From Rhodospirillaceae bacterium (GTDB lineage: Bacteria; Pseudomonadota; Alphaproteobacteria; Thalassobaculales; Thalassobaculaceae), in assembly GCA_018401495.1 (NCBI GenBank), contig JAGYJX010000005.1, positions 1 through 64,000 of the forward strand: a DNA stretch of 64,000 bases, written 5' to 3'. The translations under genes and the position numbers were made by a program. Positions 28,422-39,468 of this stretch are shown in pieces. The notes beneath the pieces are model-generated. The model saw only the letters and a list, made by a program, of their open reading frames with translations. It ran no database searches and had not been told where the DNA came from. Numbering within the stretch: the stretch's first letter is position 1; each line of letters starts with the position of its first letter.

Positions 28422-29969
28422 TCACTCCCACTCGATCGTCCCCGGCGGCTTGCTGGTGATGTCGTAGGTCACCCGGTTGATGCCGCGCACCTCGTTGGCG
28501 ATGCGGGTCGACACCCGGCGCAGGAAGTCGTGCTCGAACGGGTAGTAGTCGGCGGTCATGCCGTCGGTCGAGGTCACCGCGCGCAGCGCGCAGGCGTAGT
28601 CGTAGGAGCGGTCGTCGCCCTTCACGCCGACGGTGCGCACCGGCAGCAGCACCACGAAGGCCTGCCAGATCACGTCGTACAGCCCGGCCTTGCGGATCTC
28701 GTCGAGGTAGATCGTGTCGGCCTTGCGCAGGATCTCCAGCTTGTCGCGGGTGATCGCGCCGGGCACCCGGATCGCCAGGCCCGGCCCCGGGAACGGGTGG
28801 CGGCCGACCAGGTGCTCGGGCAATCCCAGCTCGCGGCCCAGCGCCCGCACCTCGTCCTTGAACAGCTCGCGCAGCGGCTCGACCAGCTTCAGGTTCATGC
28901 GCTCGGGCAGGCCGCCGACATTGTGGTGCGACTTGATGGTCACCGACGGGCCGCCGGTGAACGACACGCTCTCGATCACGTCGGGGTACAGCGTGCCCTG
29001 GGCCAGGAAGCGGGCGTCGCGGATCTTGTCGGCCTCCTCCTGGAACACGTCGATGAACAGCCGGCCGATGGTCTTGCGCTTGACCTCGGGGTCGCTGACG
29101 CCGTCGAGCGCGTCGAGGAAGGTGTCGCTGGCGTCGCGGGCGATCAGCGGGATGTTGTAGGCGTCGCGGAACATCCGCACCACCTGCTCGGCCTCGCCGG
29201 CGCGCAGCAGGCCGTGGTCGACGAACACGCAGGTCAGCTGGTCGCCGATCGCCTCGTGGATCAGCACCGCCGCCACCGAGGAATCGACGCCGCCCGACAG
29301 CCCGCAGATCACCCGCCCGCTGCCGACCTGCTCGCGGATGCGGGCGATCGCCTGGTCCTTGAAGGCGGCCATCGTCCAGTCGCCGGCGAGGCCCGCCACC
29401 TTGTGGGTGAAGTTGCGCAGCAGGGCGGCACCGGACGGGGTGTGCACGACCTCGGGGTGGAACTGCACGCCGTAGAACCTGCGGGCGTCGTCGGCGATCG
29501 CCGCAAACGGCGCGTTGCCGCTGGTCCCGACCACCCGGAAGCCGGGCGGCAGCGCCATCACCCGGTCGCCGTGGTTCATCCACACCGGCTCGATGGTGCC
29601 GGGCGCGAACAGCCCCTCGAACAGCGCGCAGTCGCCGGTGACGGTCAGTTCGGCGCGGCCGAACTCCTGGTGGTCGGAGGGATCGACCCGGCCGCCGAGC
29701 TGATGGCACATCAGCTGCTCGCCGTAGCAGATGCCGAGCACCGGCACGCCGAGCTCGAACACCAGCATCGGCGCCTGCGGCGCGCCCTCGCCGAACACCG
29801 AGGCCGGTCCGCCCGACAGGATCAGCGCCCTGGGCGCGAAATCGGCGATCCGCGACGGGTCGACGGTGCAGGGGAAGATCTCGCAGTAGACCCCGTTCTC
29901 GCGCACCCGGCGGGCGATCAACTGGGTGAACTGGCTGCCGAAATCCAGGATCAGGACACGGTCGGTCAT
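28422..29969 (-). CDS. guaA: GMP synthase (glutamine-hydrolysing)
   Basis: GuaA converts XMP to GMP with glutamine, the last step of guanine nucleotide synthesis. The N-terminal amidotransferase domain has GICYGEQ (nucleophile Cys) and FHPEVVHTP (His-Glu). The ATP-pyrophosphatase P-loop is LSGGVDSSV at about residue 230. The dimerisation domain ends in [13 protein letters not shown]. The full length of 515 residues is normal and there is no frame break. With rsmB and guaB it forms a purine/rRNA-modification neighbourhood. Three unrelated small genes are inserted between guaA and rsmB. Confidence 0.97.
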   Translation of the reverse strand: MTDRVLILDFGSQFTQLIARRVRENGVYCEIFPCTVDPSRIADFAPRALILSGGPASVFGEGAPQAPMLVFELGVPVLGICYGEQLMCHQLGGRVDPSDHQEFGRAELTVTGDCALFEGLFAPGTIEPVWMNHGDRVMALPPGFRVVGTSGNAPFAAIADDARRFYGVQFHPEVVHTPSGAALLRNFTHKVAGLAGDWTMAAFKDQAIARIREQVGSGRVICGLSGGVDSSVAAVLIHEAIGDQLTCVFVDHGLLRAGEAEQVVRMFRDAYNIPLIARDASDTFLDALDGVSDPEVKRKTIGRLFIDVFQEEADKIRDARFLAQGTLYPDVIESVSFTGGPSVTIKSHHNVGGLPERMNLKLVEPLRELFKDEVRALGRELGLPEHLVGRHPFPGPGLAIRVPGAITRDKLEILRKADTIYLDEIRKAGLYDVIWQAFVVLLPVRTVGVKGDDRSYDYACALRAVTSTDGMTADYYPFEHDFLRRVSTRIANEVRGINRVTYDITSKPPGTIEWE

Positions 29970-30143
29970 AAGGCTCCACCGGGCGGTACCGAGAAGCGCC
30001 GGACGCTACCGCAAGGGGGGTCGAGCGGCAAGCGGCAGCGCGACCGGCACGGTGCCGACACCGGGCCCCGCGCGGCTCAGGAACATCCGCCGCCCCCCCC
30101 CGATTGAACGCTTCCGGTTGCCGAGACCCGCGGAGGACGCGCG

Positions 30144-30774
30144 ATGATCCAGTGGAGCGCAAGCCACAGCCAGTTCGTCAGCGCGTTCGCGAGTCTCGGC
30201 ATGCTGATCGTGTGGGTCGTCTACCTGCAGCTCTTCATGGGCAGCTACCGCCGTCAGCGGCGCCCGAAGATCCTGATCAACCGCGGCGCCGGCTCCGGCA
30301 TGGAGGGCCACTGCCTGATCGGCAACCTGAGCGCCGACGCGATCTACATCGAAAGCGTTCTCGGCCGGCTGGTCACCGGCGACGGCGACGTCGAGCGGCC
30401 GATCACCGATATGACCGAGGACGAGGGCAAGGGCGCCGTCCCGGAGCCGGCCCTCAAGACACGCCAGACGGCGCTTCAGCCGGGCGCCGTCCTGGACATC
30501 GGAACGTTCCGCGGGCTGGTCACGCGAGTGCATGGAAGCGGCGGCTCGCTCCCAGCCGCTGGACGCCTTCATCCGCCACCGCCTGCAGGCCAGGAGACTA
30601 CCGTGTGCGCGCGCACGGGTCGGAGGATTCGCTGGCGCCGGCGCACGGGCGCCGATCTGTCGTCGTTGAGGAAGCCGGGGTGTCGCGCGTCAGGGCCTGC
30701 AGCACGACCACCGAGCAGATCCGATCCTGCCGGAACGCCGGCGGCTGGCCGAGATGCTGGAGCCGGAGCTGTGA
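30144..30774 (+). CDS. Hypothetical membrane-anchored protein, frame breaks
   Basis: About 209 residues if joined. One N-terminal helix (residues about 13-33, FASLGMLIVWVVYLQLFMGS) is followed by a cytoplasmic domain (RRPKILINRGAG, LIGNLSADAIYIESVLG). It could be a PilZ-like or beta-rich domain, but I cannot assign it. After GLVTRV the sensible sequence moves frame near 30532 (EAAARSQPLDAFIRHRLQAR), again near 30594 (DYRVRAHGSEDSLAPAHGRR) and near 30697 (LQHDHRADPILPERRRLAEM). The stop is then at 30774. The reading is my reconstruction. It is transcribed away from guaA. Confidence 0.55.
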
Positions 30775-30871
30775 GTGCCGGTGCCGGTCCTGGGCCGGGG
30801 ACGGCTGGCTCGCCGGGCCCGCTTCGTGCGATAACGCCGATGGGGACGGCGTCTGACGGGAGCCACTGTCG

Positions 30872-31621
30872 ATGAAACGGGTCCTTCACGTCGGCTGCGG
30901 CCCGCAAACGGTGGTCGGTCGGCACCCAGTGTTCCGGGCCGGCGAGTGGGAGGAGACCAGGCTCGACATCGAGCCGTCGGTGCAGCCCGACATCGTCGCC
31001 TCGATGACCGAGATGCCGATGGTCGCCGACGCCAGCCACGACGCCGTGTTCTCCTCCCACAACCTCGAGCACCTGTTCCCGCACGAGCTGCGGCTTGCCC
31101 TGGAGGAGTTCCGGCGGGTGCTGACGTCGGGCGGCTTTCTGCTGGTGCTGGTCCCGGACATCCAGAAGGCCGCCGCGGCGATCGCCGCCGGCGATTGGCA
31201 CCAGGCGCTCTACGAGTCCGACAGCGGGCCGATCACCCCGCTCGACGTCCTGTACGGCCATCGCGCCTCGATCGCCCGCGGCCAGCCCCACATGGCGCAC
31301 CGCAACGGGTTCGTGATCGCCTCGCTGCTGGCGTCGCTGGAGGCCGCCGGCTTCGCGAACGTCCACGCCAAGCGCAGCTCGTATGACCTGGTGGCCATGG
31401 CGTACAAGGACCACCGCCCGGCCGACAGCCCGTACATCAACGGGATCCGGGCACCGGCACCAGCGCCACGGCGCGACCGGCCGCTCGATCAAACCGCCGG
31501 CGCGTCGAGGCGCTGCACCAGACGCTCGATGTCCGGCCAGAAATACGGGATCTGGTCGGCCGGCGCGCCGATCACCACCGAGGGGATGGTGTCGCCCGCG
31601 GCACCGCCGATGCGGTCGTAG
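30872..31621 (+). CDS. SAM-dependent methyltransferase-like protein
   Basis: A class I methyltransferase-like domain. VLHVGCGPQ is the glycine-rich SAM-binding loop, LDIEPSVQPDIVASM supplies the acidic ribose contact, and SSHNLEHLFPHELRLALEE with SGGFLLVLVPDI are the Methyltransf_11-type core. The fold ends at about residue 190 (KRSSYDLVAMAYKDHRPA). The last 60 residues run through the antisense of the neighbouring acetyltransferase and have no protein-like pattern. The true stop is probably near 31470, lost by an indel. The substrate is unknown. Confidence 0.75.
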   Translation: MKRVLHVGCGPQTVVGRHPVFRAGEWEETRLDIEPSVQPDIVASMTEMPMVADASHDAVFSSHNLEHLFPHELRLALEEFRRVLTSGGFLLVLVPDIQKAAAAIAAGDWHQALYESDSGPITPLDVLYGHRASIARGQPHMAHRNGFVIASLLASLEAAGFANVHAKRSSYDLVAMAYKDHRPADSPYINGIRAPAPAPRRDRPLDQTAGASRRCTRRSMSGQKYGIWSAGAPITTEGMVSPAAPPMRS

Positions 31622-32064
31622 AACCGCCGGCCGTGGGCGTTGGCGGCGAGCGTCAGCAGCACCAGCGAGTCGAAGCCGTGGGCGACCAGCCGTCGGCTGA
31701 CGTCCGCCAGCAGCAGCCGGCCGATGCCCATGCCCTGGTAGCTCGGGTCGACGTAGAGCGCGTAGATCTCCGCCACCGCCCCGTCGCGGTTGACCGCCCG
31801 GGCGATCGTTCGGCGGCCGGCACCGCCGTGGCAGAAGCCGATCACCCGGCCGCCGGCCTCGGCCACCGTCAGCGTCTCCGGCACCCTGATGCCGCCGGCG
31901 ACCCGGGTCCAACGGACGGCCGCGCGCATCTCGTCGAGATCCAGCAGGGTGGCGTCGGGAAGCACCCCGACATAGGCGTCTCGCCAGGTATCGATCTGGA
32001 CCCGGGCGACTCCGAGCGAATCCCCCGGCTCGGCGGGTCGGATCGTCACGTCGAATTCGGCCAT
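31489..32064 (-). CDS. GNAT family N-acetyltransferase
   Basis: A 191-residue GNAT protein transferring acetyl from acetyl-CoA to an unknown amine. The acetyl-CoA loop is YQGMGIGRLLL, preceded by AEIYALYVDPSYQ. The motif C region includes ANAHGRRFYDRIGG. ATG at 32064 begins MAEFDVTIRPAEPGDSLG, a normal GNAT start. It faces the methyltransferase gene, whose open frame overlaps it by about 130 bases. Confidence 0.9.
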   Translation of the reverse strand: MAEFDVTIRPAEPGDSLGVARVQIDTWRDAYVGVLPDATLLDLDEMRAAVRWTRVAGGIRVPETLTVAEAGGRVIGFCHGGAGRRTIARAVNRDGAVAEIYALYVDPSYQGMGIGRLLLADVSRRLVAHGFDSLVLLTLAANAHGRRFYDRIGGAAGDTIPSVVIGAPADQIPYFWPDIERLVQRLDAPAV

Positions 32065-32123
32065 GGCGTTCTCCCGGACGGCCGCCGGCTCGCAACCGCC
32101 AAACGCCAGTCTAGGCGCCGCGA

Positions 32124-33470
32124 TCAGGGAGTGTCCACCGACCCCGGCGACCAGGCCCGCTCCAAGACCGCCACGAAGAATCCGTCGGTGCCGTGGACGT
32201 GCGGGCTGAGCCTGAGATAGCGCTCCTCGGTCGGACAGCCGGAGCCGCCGGCCGCGGCCACGGTCTCGGCCCACACCGCCGCCACCGGCAGCGCCCGGAA
32301 CGCCGTGGATTCGGCGAGGAAGCCGTCGACGATGGCCTCGTTCTCGTCGGTCAGCACCGAGCAGGTGACGTAGACCAGGCGGCCGCCCGGCTTCACCAGC
32401 GCCGCCGCGCGCTCCAGGATGGTGCGCTGCGAAACCGTGATCTCGGCCAGCGCCTCGGCGTCGTAGCGCCACTTGGCGTCGGGGTTGCGCCGCCAGGTGC
32501 CGGTGCCGGTGCAGGGCGCGTCGACCAGCACCCGGTCGGCCTTGCCGGCCAGCCGCTTCACCGACTTGTCGCCGTCCTCCAGCACCCGGCGCTCGGCGTT
32601 GTTCACCCCCGACCGGCGCAGGCGCAGCCCGGCCCGGTCGAGCCGTGACTTGGAGACGTCGAACAGCAGCAGCCGGCCCTTGTTGGCCATGTCGGCGGCC
32701 AGCGCCAGCGCCTTGCCGCCGGCGCCGGCGCAGTAGTCGACCACCAGTTGCCCGGGGCGCGCCCCGACCAGGGCGGCGGCGATCTGCGAGCCCTCGTCCT
32801 GGACCTCGATGCGGCCGTCCTTGAACGCCGGCATGCGGTCGACCGGGCGGCGGCGGTCGAGCCGCAGGCCGAGCGGCGACATCGGCGTCGGCTCGGCCGG
32901 GACGCTGGCGGTCGCGAGTTCGGCGATCACCGCGGCGCGGTCGACGCCGGCCAGCGGGTTGACCCGCAAGTCGAAGCTGGCGCCGTCGCCGAGCGCCCGG
33001 ACCGCGGTCTCGACCTCGGCGCCGAACACCGCCTCCATCCGCGGCCACAGCCAGTTCGGGCACTCGCAGCGAACCGCCGGCGGCATCTCGGGATCGTCGA
33101 GGGCGTGGTCGATCAGCCGGCGCAGCGCGTCGCTCTCGTCGCGGGTCAGCGCCGCCGGCGCGTGCCGCGAGCCGTCGAACAGGCCGGCGATCTCGCCGAC
33201 GCCGTGGCGATCGGTCAGCGCCACGTCGGCCAGCACCCGGCCGCGCGGGTCGCGCTGCAGGCCCTTGCCGGCCTTGCGGATCCACCAGTCGAGCCGGGCC
33301 CGGCGGCGCATCACGCCCCACACCCGGTCGGCGATCGCGCCGCGGTCGCCGCCGCCGATGTAGCGGCGGTCCTTCAGGTAGCGGTCGAGGACGCGGTCGG
33401 CCGCGCGATCGGTCGCGCCGATCGCCTCCAGAACCTCGATAGCGGCCTCGAGGCGGGGACCATCTCTCAT
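32124..33470 (-). CDS. rsmB: RsmB/NOP family RNA (cytosine-C5) methyltransferase
   Basis: This family methylates cytosine in rRNA, typically C967 of 16S rRNA for RsmB. The N-terminal NusB-like region (residues about 1-140) precedes the catalytic domain. SAM-binding [16 protein letters not shown] is at about 240. The two catalytic Cys motifs are [15 protein letters not shown] and [11 protein letters not shown]. The closing [15 protein letters not shown] is typical. No frame break. It lies between guaA and guaB, an arrangement common in Alphaproteobacteria, and starts 33 bases after guaB. Confidence 0.92.
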   Translation of the reverse strand: MRDGPRLEAAIEVLEAIGATDRAADRVLDRYLKDRRYIGGGDRGAIADRVWGVMRRRARLDWWIRKAGKGLQRDPRGRVLADVALTDRHGVGEIAGLFDGSRHAPAALTRDESDALRRLIDHALDDPEMPPAVRCECPNWLWPRMEAVFGAEVETAVRALGDGASFDLRVNPLAGVDRAAVIAELATASVPAEPTPMSPLGLRLDRRRPVDRMPAFKDGRIEVQDEGSQIAAALVGARPGQLVVDYCAGAGGKALALAADMANKGRLLLFDVSKSRLDRAGLRLRRSGVNNAERRVLEDGDKSVKRLAGKADRVLVDAPCTGTGTWRRNPDAKWRYDAEALAEITVSQRTILERAAALVKPGGRLVYVTCSVLTDENEAIVDGFLAESTAFRALPVAAVWAETVAAAGGSGCPTEERYLRLSPHVHGTDGFFVAVLERAWSPGSVDTP

Positions 33471-33474
33471 TTTA

Positions 33475-35831
<2,357 letters not shown>

Positions 35832-35834
35832 GCC

Positions 35835-36962
35835 TCAACTCCGTTGCGTCATCAATCCGAACAGGATGCCTTCTCTCACACCCCTGTCGGCGACGCGCAA
35901 GCGCGCAACCGGCCAGGCCCGGCAGATCGCTTCGAGGATCGCGCAGCCGGCCACCACCAGATCGGCCCGCTCGCGGCCGATGCAAGGTTGCGCGGCGCGC
36001 TCGTCGAAACTCATGCCGGCGAGGTCGCGGCCGAGCGCCAGGGTCCGCGCCACGTCGAGAAACACCCCGTCGACGCGGTCGCGCCGGTAGCGCGGCAGCG
36101 CGAGGTGCATCCCGGCCAGCGTGGTGACGGTGCCCGAGGTGCCGAGCAGTTGCACCGCGCCGGCAGCGGCCTCGGCGGCGATGCCGTGGCGGGCCTCGAA
36201 CCCGCCGAGCCGCTCGGCGACCTCGTCGACCATGGCCTCGAAGATGCCGGGGGCGAAGCGGTCGCCGCCGTGGCGTTCGGCCAGGGTCACCACCCCGATC
36301 GGCATGGTCAGCGCGGCGACAAGGCGGCCATCCGGCCCGTCGCGCTGCCAGGCGATCTCGGTCGAGCCGCCGCCGATGTCGAACACCAGCGCCCCCGGGA
36401 TGCGCGGGTCGAACAGCGGCCGGCACCCGGCGAGCGCCAGCGCCGCCTCCTCCTCTGGGGTGATGATCTCGAGGGTCAGCCCGGTCTCGGCGGCGGCGCG
36501 CGCCAGGAACTCGGCGCCGTTGCCGGCGCGCCGGCAGGCCTCGGTGGCGACCGCCCGGAACCGCGTGACCCGGCGCCGGCGCATCTTGCCGGCGCACACC
36601 GCCAGCGCGTCGAGGGTGCGGCGGATGGCGTCCTCGCCGAGCCGCCCGGAACCGTCGAGCCCCTGCCCCAGCCGGACGATCCGCGAGAACGCGTCGATCA
36701 CCCGAAAGCCGGCGCCGTCGGGTCGCGCCACCAGCAGGCGGCAGTTGTTGGTGCCGAGATCGATCGCCGCCAGCACGTCGTCGACCCCGGCCTTCTCCGC
36801 CGGCACCGCCTCGCGGTGCGTCGCCGACGCCTCCCTGTCGGCGTCGCCGTCGCGCACCGCCGTCCCGTCCCCGTGATGTGCTCCCTCGCCGCGGCCGTTG
36901 GCCGACCGTCGCGTTCGTCGCCGGGACGGGGCGCTTCGGCAGCCTTCCAGCCCCATCGCCAT
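35835..36962 (-). CDS. Ppx/GppA family phosphatase
   Basis: This family hydrolyses polyphosphate or pppGpp. Landmarks are LAAIDLGTNNCRLLV, FRAVATEACRRAGN, FDIGGGSTEIAW and GTSGTVTTLAGMHL. An N-terminal basic, low-complexity stretch of about 60 residues precedes the domain. ATG at 36962 with AGGAACGGG upstream is preferred over a farther start. RlmE follows three bases later. Which of the two activities dominates cannot be told from sequence. Confidence 0.9.
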   Translation of the reverse strand: MAMGLEGCRSAPSRRRTRRSANGRGEGAHHGDGTAVRDGDADREASATHREAVPAEKAGVDDVLAAIDLGTNNCRLLVARPDGAGFRVIDAFSRIVRLGQGLDGSGRLGEDAIRRTLDALAVCAGKMRRRRVTRFRAVATEACRRAGNGAEFLARAAAETGLTLEIITPEEEAALALAGCRPLFDPRIPGALVFDIGGGSTEIAWQRDGPDGRLVAALTMPIGVVTLAERHGGDRFAPGIFEAMVDEVAERLGGFEARHGIAAEAAAGAVQLLGTSGTVTTLAGMHLALPRYRRDRVDGVFLDVARTLALGRDLAGMSFDERAAQPCIGRERADLVVAGCAILEAICRAWPVARLRVADRGVREGILFGLMTQRS

Positions 36963-37096
36963 CCCGTTCCTCGCTGTCCTGTTGCGGTCCCTTCGGACTC
37001 GTCTCTGCGGTCCAGTGTATCCGCCCGGCCCCCACCCCGGCCATCCCCCATCGCGCGCGCCGCCCGACCGGCGCGCCCATGGGCGCAATTGGGGGT

Positions 37097-37125
37097 TTGC
37101 AACGCCTCGGCGGGATGTGATAAAG
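37097..37125 (+). promoter_or_regulatory. Likely sigma-70 promoter of tRNA-Gln
   Basis: TTGCAA at 37097-37102, 17 bases, then ATAAAG at 37120-37125. A GC-rich discriminator follows, as for stringently controlled genes. The tRNA starts 34 bases downstream. Confidence 0.4.
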
Positions 37126-37158
37126 CGACCGCCCGTTCCGCGGAGCGGCCCGAGTTGC

Positions 37159-37232
37159 TGGGGGATCGTCTAGCGGTAGGACTACGGACTCTGACTCCGT
37201 CAACCCTGGTTCGAATCCAGGTCCCCCAGCCA
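37159..37232 (+). tRNA. tRNA-Gln (anticodon CTG)
   Basis: The full cloverleaf is present. Acceptor TGGGGGA pairs with TCCCCCA, the D arm is GTCT-AGCGGTA-GGAC, and the anticodon stem ACGGA/TCCGT encloses CTCTGAC. The T arm is CCTGG-TTCGAAT-CCAGG. Discriminator G and an encoded CCA complete it. Anticodon CTG reads CAG (Gln). Confidence 0.95.
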
Positions 37233-37740
37233 TTCTTCCTTTGACGTTCGAGTCTCTATGGATCGCATCCGGGCGAGCTCGGAATTGCGCCGAGATTTCC
37301 AAGGCTTGGCGGAATGGCGTCCGCGCGAGCGTCACCCGGAGACTGATCTGGTGACGCTTCTGGAGGCTGAATAACCCAACAGTCTCTCGGGCCGGTTTTC
37401 ATAAGCATAGGCGATCCGCTCGATCGAGGTCCGTGCCGATCGTGGATCGGCTTCAAGTGACCGGGATCGACCCAGCGCTTCCTTTCCCCTCACGCCACCG
37501 TCGACATCACGTTCAACGTCCAGCGACACCCAATCTCCCGCCGCACCCTTCGGACACGCCGCGGCGAAGCCTTCGCACTGTGGCAATCCGCGGCCAAGGC
37601 AGCATGACCCTCAGAGAATCAGTCAGCCTCGTGCGTGCCGGCTCCGAGTTCGGGACAACGCCGTCGCGGCCCCTTTGTCTGCTTTCACAAGGTCGCCAGA
37701 CCCTGTAAGCATCGCAATCTTCACGGCTTTGGGACAAATC
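37233..37740. other. Intergenic region between tRNA-Gln and yaeQ
   Basis: About 500 bases of mixed, lower-GC composition. Short open frames occur on both strands, but I recognise none. I found no repeat of the tRNA 3' end that would mark an attachment site. Confidence 0.5.
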
Positions 37741-38298
37741 ATGGCGCAAAATGCCACCATTTACAAAGTTGAGCTTTCGGTCTCCGACATGGATCGTCAC
37801 TATTATGAGACCCATAGATTGACCGTGGCAAAGCATCCATCTGAGACGGATGAACGGCTGATGGTGCGCATTGTCGCCTTTGCGCTAAATGCCCATGAGA
37901 ATCTGGAAATGACTAAAGGACTGTCAACCGATGACGAGCCCGACATTTGGCAGAAAAGCTTGAACGGCGCGCTTGATGTTTGGGTGGCCCTAGGGCTTCC
38001 CAGCGAAAAGGTGATGCGTCAATCCTGTGGCAAGGCCGGCAAGGTGATTGTCTATCCTTATGGCGGCAGGGCAGCCGAGATCTGGTGGGAGAAGATCAAA
38101 AAAAACACCACCCGTTTTGAGAACCTACAAGTGATAAATTTTTCCGAGAAAGACACAGGCGAACTGGCAAAACTGGCAAGCCGCGCGATGAGGTTCCAGA
38201 TCAATATTCAGGACGGCGATGTGATGGTCAGTGTAGGCGACCGCATCGTCTACATGACCCCGCTCAAATGGAAGAGTGCTGCGGGCTCTGTCACATAG
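37741..38298 (+). CDS. yaeQ: YaeQ family protein
   Basis: A 185-residue YaeQ protein. The family has a PD-(D/E)XK nuclease-like fold with no proven function. Landmarks are MAQNATIYKVELSVSDMDRH, the LTVAKHPSETDERLMVRI segment, TKGLSTDDEPDIWQK and RAAEIWWEKIKK. Base use is clearly less GC-rich than the flanking genes. It lies just after tRNA-Gln and before an IS6-type remnant, so it was probably acquired by transfer. No partner gene is present. Confidence 0.9.
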   Translation: MAQNATIYKVELSVSDMDRHYYETHRLTVAKHPSETDERLMVRIVAFALNAHENLEMTKGLSTDDEPDIWQKSLNGALDVWVALGLPSEKVMRQSCGKAGKVIVYPYGGRAAEIWWEKIKKNTTRFENLQVINFSEKDTGELAKLASRAMRFQINIQDGDVMVSVGDRIVYMTPLKWKSAAGSVT

Positions 38299-38338
38299 GC
38301 GTATGGCGAACTTCGGGCGTGACCGATAGCCTCGCGCC

Positions 38339-38401
38339 ACGAAGCCGATCTCGTACGCCCGCCTGCACTATCCGCCCTCGATCGTTCAGCACGCGTCTTG
38401 G
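38339..38401 (+). pseudogene. IS6-family transposase N-terminal remnant
   Basis: The reading TKPISYARLHYPPSIVQHA followed by W matches the start of IS6/IS26-type transposases (KPISYxRHRFPPxIIQHAVW). Homology ends after about 21 residues. No inverted repeats or catalytic DDE part are seen. It marks an old insertion at the right edge of the yaeQ block. Confidence 0.6.
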
Positions 38402-38518
38402 CCTCGGTGGAGGCGTTATCTGCTATTCCGTCACGCACTAACGGAACAGGCCGATCTCGGGGCGGCCAGCGCGGAAGCCAACTTCCAAGCCTGCCGCCCT
38501 CCCCGAACAGCGCCCGGC

Positions 38519-39301
38519 TCAGATCGAGGCAGCTGTGACGCTCGGAGCACCGGTCATCCGGTGCAGGCGCGCCACCACGTCGGCATCGAGGCGCAGCGCC
38601 TTCGCGAGGCGGCGGAAGTAGGCGCGCTCCGCCTCCGTGTCGATGTCCACGGACAGCAGCGCCGCGAGGTAGACTTCCGTCGCGACCTCCGGCCGGGAGA
38701 CCTGCGCCCCGAGCGCCTCCACATCGACCGGCCGCCGCACCTCCTCGCGCGCCGCCCGGCGCTCCTCCTCGGTAACCTCGTCGTCATGCAGGCGGCCGAG
38801 GATCTTCTCCATCTCAGCTTCATCGACATGGCCGTCAACCTGCGCAGCACCGATCATCGCGCGCAGCACCAGCCCCTCGGCCTCGGACCCGGTCAGCGCC
38901 CGCACCTCGTCCCGGCTCGGCTCCGCATCCGGCGCCGCCACGCCCTGCTGCGCCTGGTGATCGCGCCAGACCTTGAGCGCGAGCGTGCCGAGCACGGCCA
39001 TCGCCCCGCCCTTGGCAGCGCCTCCGACGCCGCCACCGAGCAGCGCCCCGACCACGGCGCCGATGCCGCCGATCTTGGCACCGCTCATGCCGGCGGCCTG
39101 TTCCTTGCCGAGAAAGTCCCGGGCCTTTTGCGCAAGGCCGCCGCCGCCTCCGGTTGCGCCCGCCCCGCCCATGAGCGAGCCGAGCATCTGATCGATCCCG
39201 CCGCCACGCCCGGCGTTCTCGGCCCCCGTGCGGAGGCGGTTGTGCGACTGGCTGGATGTGCCTTGGCCAAGCAGGGTCCCGATGATGTTTCCCAAGCTCA
39301 T
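38519..39301 (-). CDS. DUF533/TerB-like protein (YebE family)
   Basis: A 260-residue protein. The N-terminal half is Gly-rich and amphipathic (GIGAVVGALLGGGVGGAAKGG), perhaps membrane-associated. The C-terminal half is a TerB-like helical domain (GSEAEGLVLRAMIGAAQVDG, HVDEAEMEKILGRL) as in DUF533. Role unknown. ATG at 39301 follows AAGGAGACG. It lies downstream of the HerA-like ATPase on the same strand with about 170 bases between. Confidence 0.85.
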   Translation of the reverse strand: MSLGNIIGTLLGQGTSSQSHNRLRTGAENAGRGGGIDQMLGSLMGGAGATGGGGGLAQKARDFLGKEQAAGMSGAKIGGIGAVVGALLGGGVGGAAKGGAMAVLGTLALKVWRDHQAQQGVAAPDAEPSRDEVRALTGSEAEGLVLRAMIGAAQVDGHVDEAEMEKILGRLHDDEVTEEERRAAREEVRRPVDVEALGAQVSRPEVATEVYLAALLSVDIDTEAERAYFRRLAKALRLDADVVARLHRMTGAPSVTAASI

Positions 39302-39468
39302 GGTCGTCTCCTTCGTGGAGGCAGCGATGTCCGCGCGGCTCCGCATGACAATGCCGGGGCGCGGCAGGTGTTCCACCCGGCCCATCGAAACGGCCGCCCT
39401 ACGGCCGCGCCCGCCGTGTGGCGATCGGCGGGAACGCGACCAGGATCCCGAGCCCCCGGCGGCCCGCC

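Noticed and set aside
37159..37232. tRNA-Gln as an integrase attachment site
   Set aside because: I found no second copy of its 3' end downstream and no integrase gene.
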